From Parvularcula sp963922235 (GTDB taxonomy: Bacteria > Pseudomonadota > Alphaproteobacteria > Caulobacterales > Parvularculaceae): a stretch of 11,953 nt of DNA. Position numbers and translations under genes: made by a program. Every line of letters starts with the position of its first letter. Within the stretch, counting starts at the first letter, position 1. The stretch covers positions 1 to 11,953 of the forward strand of contig CAWUIJ010000083.1 in assembly GCA_963922235.1 (NCBI GenBank), read 5' to 3'. The notes under the pieces were generated by a model. The model did no database searches and was not told the DNA's origin. It worked only from the letters and a program-made list of their open reading frames with translations. Positions 7,213-11,953 of the stretch are shown one piece after another.

Positions 7213-7273
7213 CATTCAATCAGGGTGCCGGTCGTGTCTGCTCTTGATGAGTTGAAATTGGGCGTAAAGACGA

Positions 7274-7981
7274 ATGACAAGAAAAGCCAAAGTCCTGTTG
7301 ATTGAAGACGACGAGCTGCTTGTCGGGGCGCTCACCGAGCAGTTCGGCGACCACAGCGAGTTTCAACTCTCGACCTCTCGCACAGGCGGGGAAGCTCTCG
7401 AGCTTCTCGTCACCCAAGCACATATCGATATTGTGCTCTTGGATATCGGGCTGCCGGATATGGATGGCCGCGACGCTTGCCGAAAGCTCCGCGAGAATGG
7501 CTTCAAATCGCCAATCATTATGCTGACGGGCTCGGATAGCGATGATGATGTCATCAATGGCCTCGACGCTGGCGCGAATGACTATGTGACCAAACCATTC
7601 AAGTTCGCGGTCTTGCTGGCCCGCATGCGCGCGCACCTGCGGAGCCATGAGCAGTCTGAAGATGCGATCTTCAAGATCGGCCCCTACGACTTCAAACCAG
7701 CTGTCAAAATGCTGATCACTGACGAAGACAAGAAGATCAAGCTCACCGAGAAAGAGGCTTCGATCCTCAAATATCTTTACCGCGCAGGTGGTCAGGCGGT
7801 GAGCCGTGATGTGCTGCTCGACGAAGTTTGGGGCTACAATTCAGGCGTCACCACCCACACGCTCGAGACCCATGTCTATCGCCTGCGGCAAAAGATCGAG
7901 CCCAATCCAGGCCATGCTGAGCTCTTGGTCACGGAAAGCGGCGGGTACCGTTTGGCGCTCGAAGATGGCCTCAATTTATAG
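7274..7981 (+). CDS. cenR: OmpR-family response regulator, CenR/OtpR-like
   Basis: This is a two-component transcription factor of 235 residues. The receiver domain (about 5-122) has the acidic pair D12-D13, the phosphoacceptor D57 in VLLDIGLPDMDG, T85 in IIMLTGSD and K107 in YVTKPFKF, so all phosphorylation residues are present. After a linker, the winged-helix DNA-binding domain (about 132-230) contains LTEKEASILKYLYRAGG and a recognition helix region ending TLETHVYRLRQKIE, then the ESGGYRL wing. The stretch FKFAVLLARMRAHLRSHEQSEDA and the DEVWGYNSGVTTHTLETH block are, from memory, characteristic of the alphaproteobacterial CenR/OtpR group, which controls cell-envelope genes in Caulobacter, Brucella and Rhodobacter. 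No histidine kinase is adjacent, as is usual for this orphan regulator. The ATG follows an in-frame stop by six bases and has only a weak AAAG Shine-Dalgarno. The family assignment is firm. The cenR symbol is less certain. Confidence 0.85.
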   Translation: MTRKAKVLLIEDDELLVGALTEQFGDHSEFQLSTSRTGGEALELLVTQAHIDIVLLDIGLPDMDGRDACRKLRENGFKSPIIMLTGSDSDDDVINGLDAGANDYVTKPFKFAVLLARMRAHLRSHEQSEDAIFKIGPYDFKPAVKMLITDEDKKIKLTEKEASILKYLYRAGGQAVSRDVLLDEVWGYNSGVTTHTLETHVYRLRQKIEPNPGHAELLVTESGGYRLALEDGLNL

Positions 7982-8057
7982 TCACTGCCTGATTTGCGGC
8001 GGCAACGCCCGCCGAGCTGTGATCTAAGCCTGCCACGACGCAACGGAGAGACTCGTC

Positions 8058-8834
8058 ATGAGCAGCCGCGACCAACAGGATCAAGCCGCCACCTTCCACG
8101 CCTTGCACCAGCCCGGTGATCCCCTGGTTCTCACCAATATCTGGGACGCGGGATCCGCCAAAGCTGTGGCCAAAGGAGGCGCCAAAGCCCTCGCCACCGG
8201 AAGCGCGAGCGTGGCGATGGCGCGTGGTTATCAAGACGGAGAACTCATTCCGCTCACAACGCTTCTCGCGGTGCTTCAAGAGATCACCCGGTCGACGGAC
8301 TTGCCCGTCACGGCTGATTTTGAAACGGGTTTTGCCGAAGACTTGGACGACCTCGCGCACAACATCGCGGTGCTGGTTGAGACAGGCGTGGTGGGCATCA
8401 ATTTCGAGGACCAAGTGATCACCTCGGGCGCTTTGCGCCTCATCAAAGAACAGACCCGGCGCATTGAGCGCGTTCGGCAAGAAAGCACGCGGAAGAACAT
8501 CGATCTCTTCATCAATGCCCGCACGGATGTGTTCTTGCGGGAGCCCAATCAAGACCGCCATCCTAGCCTCTTAAGCGAAGCCAAAGACCGTCTCGCAGCC
8601 TATGCCGAGGCTGGTGCGAGTGGGTTCTTTGTTCCTGGGCTGACCAATCAAGACCTCATCGCTGAGATCTGCTCGGCATCTCCCCTGCCTGTGAACGTCA
8701 TGGCCATGGGCGACGATGTCGAACGAACAAAACTCGCCTCCCTCGGCGTTGCGCGGATCAGCGCAGGTCCAGCCCCCTTTAGGCGCGCAATGAAGCTTTT
8801 GGAGGAAGAAGCAGCGCGGGCACTCGACAGCTAA
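8058..8834 (+). CDS. Isocitrate lyase/PEP mutase family enzyme
   Basis: The 258-residue protein belongs to the isocitrate lyase/phosphoenolpyruvate mutase superfamily, whose members make or break C-C or P-C bonds next to a Mg-bound 2-oxoacid. Visible signatures are NIWDAGSA (27-34), the metal-site TADFETG (85-91; D87 and E89), NFEDQ (115-119) and INARTDVF (152-159). The KKCG loop with the catalytic Cys of true isocitrate and methylisocitrate lyases is absent, and the protein is short, so it is neither of those. It resembles the widespread group annotated as PEP phosphonomutase-like or carboxyphosphonoenolpyruvate mutase-like proteins, most of unknown substrate. No phosphonate gene lies nearby. 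A decarboxylase or lyase acting on a small 2-oxoacid is possible. ATG 8058 has GGAG nine bases upstream. It follows the response regulator by 76 bp without a terminator. Confidence 0.85.
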   Translation: MSSRDQQDQAATFHALHQPGDPLVLTNIWDAGSAKAVAKGGAKALATGSASVAMARGYQDGELIPLTTLLAVLQEITRSTDLPVTADFETGFAEDLDDLAHNIAVLVETGVVGINFEDQVITSGALRLIKEQTRRIERVRQESTRKNIDLFINARTDVFLREPNQDRHPSLLSEAKDRLAAYAEAGASGFFVPGLTNQDLIAEICSASPLPVNVMAMGDDVERTKLASLGVARISAGPAPFRRAMKLLEEEAARALDS

Positions 8835-8902
8835 CGCATTACGCCCTGGCCCCAGGCGCCCATGGCCTCTATGATCAACTTAAGACTGAGGGCAGCCTGT
8901 TC

Positions 8903-9670
8903 ATGCACATTATCCGCGCGTTGTTGGTCCTGTTGATGGCCATCGCACAGGTGGGTGCTGCCTTTGCTCCGCAAATTCTTGGTTGGAGCCGCACGATCGG
9001 CTCCACCGCCCGTCTCTATGAGTCGCCCTTGGTCCCAGCGGGCTACGCGTTTGCGATTTGGGGCGTTCTGTACTTGGGCTGCCTCTTTTTTGCTTTGTGG
9101 CAGCTCTTGTCCCCGCGGCGACGCGAGCCCGAGGTGGCAACGGTCGGGTGGCTCGCTTTTGGCGCTTTCACCGCCAACACAATCTGGGCTGTTCATCAGC
9201 CCCTTTTGGGGCCTGGCCCTTTAAGCTTCGCGGTTCTTCAAGTGATCCTGCTTTTCACATGTCTGGCCGCCGCGTTCAGCCGCGCCATAGAAGATCTCAG
9301 CATCGGTGACCGGGTCGCTATAGCACCATTGTTTGGCCTTGCGGGCTGGCTTGTCGTGGCCTCCCCCGGCGGGTTCAGCCTTGTGCTCAAGACCCTCAAT
9401 GTGGGGCCGCTCTTTGGTTCACTGATGACGGAATCTCTTGTGATCCTGCTGGTTTGGCTGATCCCCGCAACGATAGTGGCGTTCTTTGCGCGCTCGATCG
9501 TCTTCCTCGCCGCGATCATTTGGGGTCTGGCGGCCGTGGTGATGGCCAATGAAGGCACGGGCGAAACGCTGTTCTTGCAGACCATTTACATCGCCGGCGG
9601 CCTGGTCAGCGTCGCAACTGTGGTCGGGCTTTTCGCCTCCAGGCGCTTCTCATCAACCGTCTCACCATGA
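8903..9670 (+). CDS. Multi-pass membrane protein, TspO/tryptophan-rich sensory-like
   Basis: This 255-residue integral membrane protein has about eight hydrophobic segments, near residues 5-24, 46-68, 81-97, 106-124, 137-155, 174-194, 196-214 and 224-244. The segment ESPLVPAGYAFAIWGVLYLG (40-59) recalls the PxGxxFxxWxxLY pattern of TspO/MBR proteins, and the ANTIWA segment at 91-96 recalls their second conserved block. TspO itself is about 160 residues with five helices, so this would be a longer relative of the kind often labelled tryptophan-rich sensory protein. TspO proteins bind porphyrins and modulate stress responses, but ligand binding is not shown here. The ATG has GAGG about eleven bases upstream. 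It lies 68 bp after the mutase-family gene and 40 bp before miaB, with no terminator seen. An unrelated membrane protein cannot be excluded. Confidence 0.55.
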   Translation: MHIIRALLVLLMAIAQVGAAFAPQILGWSRTIGSTARLYESPLVPAGYAFAIWGVLYLGCLFFALWQLLSPRRREPEVATVGWLAFGAFTANTIWAVHQPLLGPGPLSFAVLQVILLFTCLAAAFSRAIEDLSIGDRVAIAPLFGLAGWLVVASPGGFSLVLKTLNVGPLFGSLMTESLVILLVWLIPATIVAFFARSIVFLAAIIWGLAAVVMANEGTGETLFLQTIYIAGGLVSVATVVGLFASRRFSSTVSP

Positions 9671-9710
9671 GGCGATGACAGGACTTATCCCTTTGGGCTA
9701 AGCGCCGCTG

Positions 9711-11063
9711 GTGACGACACCAACAGATACCCAGAAAAAGCGCGTTCACGTGAAAACGTGGGGCTGTCAGATGAATGTCTATGACAGTGAACGCATGACA
9801 GGTCTCCTGCGCCCGCTCGGTTATGAAACGACCGAAGCGGCCGATGATGCTGACCTCGTGATCCTCAACACCTGCCATATCCGCGAGAAGGCAGCGGAGA
9901 AGGTCTATTCAGAGCTCGGGCGCCTCAAAGACGTCAAAGCCCGCGGCGGCACGATCGCCGTGGCAGGCTGCGTGGCCCAGGCGGAAGGCGCTGAAATGCG
10001 CGCGCGTGCCCCGCAGGTCGATTTTGTCATCGGCCCTCAAAGCTATCACAAGCTGCCTGAGATCATCGCCAAGACCGCACGGCAAACAGGCGAACGTCTC
10101 TTCACAGACTTTGACGTCGAGGAGAAATTCGATCGCCTAGCCGAAGCCCGTGAGGTTGATGGCTACACAGCCTTTGTCACCATCCAAGAGGGCTGCGATA
10201 AGTTCTGCACCTTCTGCGTTGTTCCGTACACCCGCGGCGCTGAAGTCAGCCGTTCGGCCGACGCGATCACCGCGGAGGTTCGCAGCCTGGTGTCGAAGGG
10301 CGTGCGCGAAGTCACGCTCCTTGGACAGAACGTCAATGCCTGGCACGGCGCCGCGCCCGCCGGGACCAGTGATGATGCCTGGGGCCTCGGCGAGCTTTGC
10401 CGTCACCTTGCCAAGATCGATGGTCTCGACCGCATCCGCTTCACCACGTCTCACCCGCGCGATATGGACCGCGGCTTGATCGAAGCCTTTGGCGAAGAGC
10501 CCAAGCTCATGCCTTATCTGCACCTTCCCGTGCAGGCGGGCAGCGACCGGATCCTCAAAGCTATGAACCGTGGGCACACGGCGGAAAGCTATATCCGCCA
10601 GATCGAGGAGGTCCGCGCCGCACGGCCGGACATCGCCATTTCCGGCGATATGATCGTCGGTTTTCCGGGTGAGGACGATCAGGCCTTTGAAGACACTATG
10701 AGCCTCGTCCGCGAAGTGCGCTATGCAAGCTGCTTCAGCTTCAAATATTCGCGCCGCCCCGGCACGCCTGGCGCGAGCATGGCCAAGCAGATCGCAGAGG
10801 ATGTGAAATCCGAGCGGCTGCAGCGCCTCCAGGCCCTGCTCAACGAGCAAAAGCAGGCCTTTGACGCCCAACAGGTCGGACGGACAATCCCCGTCCTTTT
10901 CGAGAAGAAGGGCCGCGAAGCAGGACAGCTTGTCGGCCGCAGCCCTTATCTCCAATCGGTTTACGCCGATGCCAGCGAGGACCTTCTCGGTGAGATCATC
11001 CCTGTCCGGATTGAAGGTGTGAAACCCAACAGCCTTCGCGGCACCCTGTCCGGGGATGCCTAA
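9711..11063 (+). CDS. miaB: tRNA-2-methylthio-N6-isopentenyladenosine37 synthase MiaB
   Basis: MiaB is a radical-SAM enzyme that adds a methylthio group to i6A37 in tRNAs reading codons that start with U, which improves codon-anticodon pairing. The 450 residues show the three domains in order. The N-terminal MTTase domain binds an Fe-S cluster through C19 (WGCQMN), C55 (NTCHIRE) and C87 (AGCVAQ). The radical-SAM core has the CxxxCxxC cluster C162/C166/C169 and the TSHPRD and LHLPVQAGS blocks. A C-terminal TRAM RNA-binding domain spans about 385-447. NVNAWHG (from 205) fits MiaB rather than RimO or MtaB. The start is GTG 9711, set by the conserved VHVKTWGCQMN that follows soon after. Only a weak, distant Shine-Dalgarno is present. 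All six cluster cysteines are intact. phoH follows after 15 bp, an order widely conserved in bacteria. Confidence 0.96.
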   Translation: MTTPTDTQKKRVHVKTWGCQMNVYDSERMTGLLRPLGYETTEAADDADLVILNTCHIREKAAEKVYSELGRLKDVKARGGTIAVAGCVAQAEGAEMRARAPQVDFVIGPQSYHKLPEIIAKTARQTGERLFTDFDVEEKFDRLAEAREVDGYTAFVTIQEGCDKFCTFCVVPYTRGAEVSRSADAITAEVRSLVSKGVREVTLLGQNVNAWHGAAPAGTSDDAWGLGELCRHLAKIDGLDRIRFTTSHPRDMDRGLIEAFGEEPKLMPYLHLPVQAGSDRILKAMNRGHTAESYIRQIEEVRAARPDIAISGDMIVGFPGEDDQAFEDTMSLVREVRYASCFSFKYSRRPGTPGASMAKQIAEDVKSERLQRLQALLNEQKQAFDAQQVGRTIPVLFEKKGREAGQLVGRSPYLQSVYADASEDLLGEIIPVRIEGVKPNSLRGTLSGDA

Positions 11064-11078
11064 AAGAATGCGTGCTCT

Positions 11079-11953
11079 ATGACCGACGAAACCTTGGTCC
11101 TTGATAGCCCGGCCCTTGTTCGCGATCTTTGCGGGCCAACCGATGCCCACCTGACACTCATCGAAAACACACTCGGTGTCAGGATTGATGCGCGCTCGAA
11201 CGAAATCACCATGCGAGGCGGTGATCATGCCCGCGGCCAAGCCAGGGCCGTTCTTGAGTCGCTCTGCGGACGTCTGAGAACTGGCGAGGCGCTGAGCATC
11301 GCCGATGTCGAAGGCGCGCTGAGAATTGAGCGCGCAGCGAAACCTGCGCGCCCCAAATCCGAAGGCCGGCCGATCCTCACCCTCCCCAGACGGACCATCG
11401 CACCGAGATCCGCCGCGCAAGGCGAGTTCATGAAGCAGCTGAGCCGTGATGAGTTGGTCTTCGGCGTCGGGCCAGCGGGCACGGGTAAAACCTACCTTGC
11501 TGTCGCGAATGCCGCATCGATGCTCGTGTCTGGCCAGGTCGAAAAAGTGATCCTCTCTCGCCCAGCCCTTGAGGCAGGCGAACGAATTGGCTTTCTCCCG
11601 GGTGACGAGAAGGAGAAGATGGATCCTTACCTCCGTCCGCTCTACGACGCGCTCTATGATGTTCTCTATACCGATTTTGTTGATCGGAAGATCGCGGCGA
11701 AAGAGATCGAAATCGCGCCCCTCGCCTTTATGCGTGGCCGGACACTGACGCGGGCCGCTGTGATTCTCGACGAGGCCCAGAACGCCACGATTGCGCAGAT
11801 GAAAATGTTCCTGACCCGCCTCGGCGAAGGCTCACGCATGGCGGTGACGGGTGATCCTTCGCAGACAGATCTTCCCGACAAACGACAGTCTGGCCTTGCT
11901 GATGCGCTCTCTCTGCTCAAGCCCATCGACGGCGTCTCGGTGACCCGGTTCTC
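11079..11953 (+). CDS. phoH: PhoH family ATPase, C-terminus cut by window edge
   Basis: This is a cytoplasmic P-loop ATPase of the PhoH/YbeZ type, thought to act with the RNase YbeY in RNA processing. Its exact role is unsettled. The frame is open from ATG 11079 to the right edge, giving 291 residues of a protein usually about 320-350. An N-terminal KH-like region (about 20-70, with LGVRIDARSNEITMRG) precedes the ATPase core. Walker A is GPAGTGKT (131-138) and Walker B is VILDEAQN (228-235), followed by the sensor-like VTGDPSQTDLP (256-266). The Shine-Dalgarno is weak (AAAAGA, 11062-11067). The gene lies 15 bp after miaB, probably in the same operon. By analogy with other Alphaproteobacteria, ybeY and a CorC-like gene may follow outside the window. 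Confidence 0.93.
   Translation, partial: MTDETLVLDSPALVRDLCGPTDAHLTLIENTLGVRIDARSNEITMRGGDHARGQARAVLESLCGRLRTGEALSIADVEGALRIERAAKPARPKSEGRPILTLPRRTIAPRSAAQGEFMKQLSRDELVFGVGPAGTGKTYLAVANAASMLVSGQVEKVILSRPALEAGERIGFLPGDEKEKMDPYLRPLYDALYDVLYTDFVDRKIAAKEIEIAPLAFMRGRTLTRAAVILDEAQNATIAQMKMFLTRLGEGSRMAVTGDPSQTDLPDKRQSGLADALSLLKPIDGVSVTRF

Larger units (their letters stand above)
7014..7273 (+). promoter_or_regulatory. 260-bp leader region of the response regulator gene
   Basis: This gene-free stretch is visibly AT-richer than its surroundings and must contain the regulator's promoter and 5' leader. I see isolated -35-like boxes, such as TTGACA at 7113-7118 and TTGACT at 7049-7054, but none has a good -10 box at the right distance, so I call no promoter. 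GAAAG occurs four times on the plus strand (7123, 7140, 7164, 7183). Two short inverted repeats are present, at 7152-7167 and 7197-7212. An in-frame TAA at 7265-7267 excludes any earlier start for the regulator. No convincing small gene is seen on either strand. Confidence 0.45.

Noticed and set aside
7010..7219. 69-codon minus-strand open frame in the regulator leader
   Set aside because: It begins at TTG, has no ribosome-binding site or known motif, and its end overlaps the yggS stop region.
7982..8057. GGCGG/CCGCC inverted repeat after the response regulator as a terminator
   Set aside because: It has no T-run and is the kind of GC-rich pairing expected by chance here.
8835..8902. CCTGG/CCAGG inverted repeat as a terminator after the mutase-family gene
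   Set aside because: The loop would be only two bases and no T-run follows on either strand.
10137..11420. 427-codon minus-strand open frame opposite miaB and phoH
   Set aside because: It spans two conserved plus-strand genes and has no domain signature. Long antisense frames are expected in GC-rich coding DNA.

Overview
The window looks like a piece of an alphaproteobacterial chromosome, moderately GC-rich and densely coded. The evidence is the gene content and order: DUF3576 lipoprotein, leuS, lptE and holA on one strand, a CenR/OtpR-like orphan response regulator, and miaB followed by phoH. I cannot name the genus. I see no insertion sequence, integrase, CRISPR array, tRNA, rRNA or phage gene.

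Layout. (1) Positions 1-4293, minus strand: reading from 4293 downward, a DUF3576 lipoprotein, a rho-independent terminator, leuS, lptE and the start of holA, which is cut by the left edge. The last three genes are joined by 1-nt and 4-nt overlaps, so they are very likely co-transcribed and translationally coupled. (2) Positions 4294-4464: a 171-bp divergent control region. (3) 4465-5736, plus strand: a porin with a signal peptide and a terminal Phe. (4) 5733-6332, minus strand: a degenerate thiamine-phosphate-synthase/TenI-like protein, tail to tail with the porin (stops overlap) and head to head with the next gene. (5) 6342-7013, plus strand: the PLP-homeostasis protein YggS. (6) 7014-7273: a 260-bp gene-free leader holding small inverted repeats. 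(7) 7274-11953, plus strand: a CenR-like OmpR-family regulator, an isocitrate lyase/PEP-mutase family enzyme, a TspO-like membrane protein, miaB, and phoH (cut by the right edge).

How the genes relate. Several products belong to the envelope: LptE (LPS export to the outer membrane), the DUF3576 lipoprotein, the porin, and a regulator whose best-known relatives control envelope genes. The others are core functions: leucyl-tRNA charging, clamp loading (HolA), tRNA modification (MiaB), PLP balance and the PhoH ATPase. The neighbourhood is mostly housekeeping. No undescribed multi-gene defence or mobile system is evident. The points most worth a second look are the terminator just upstream of leuS with a possible competing pairing, the ThiE-like protein that has lost canonical active-site residues, the very tight thiE-like/yggS divergent junction, and the structured leader of the regulator gene.
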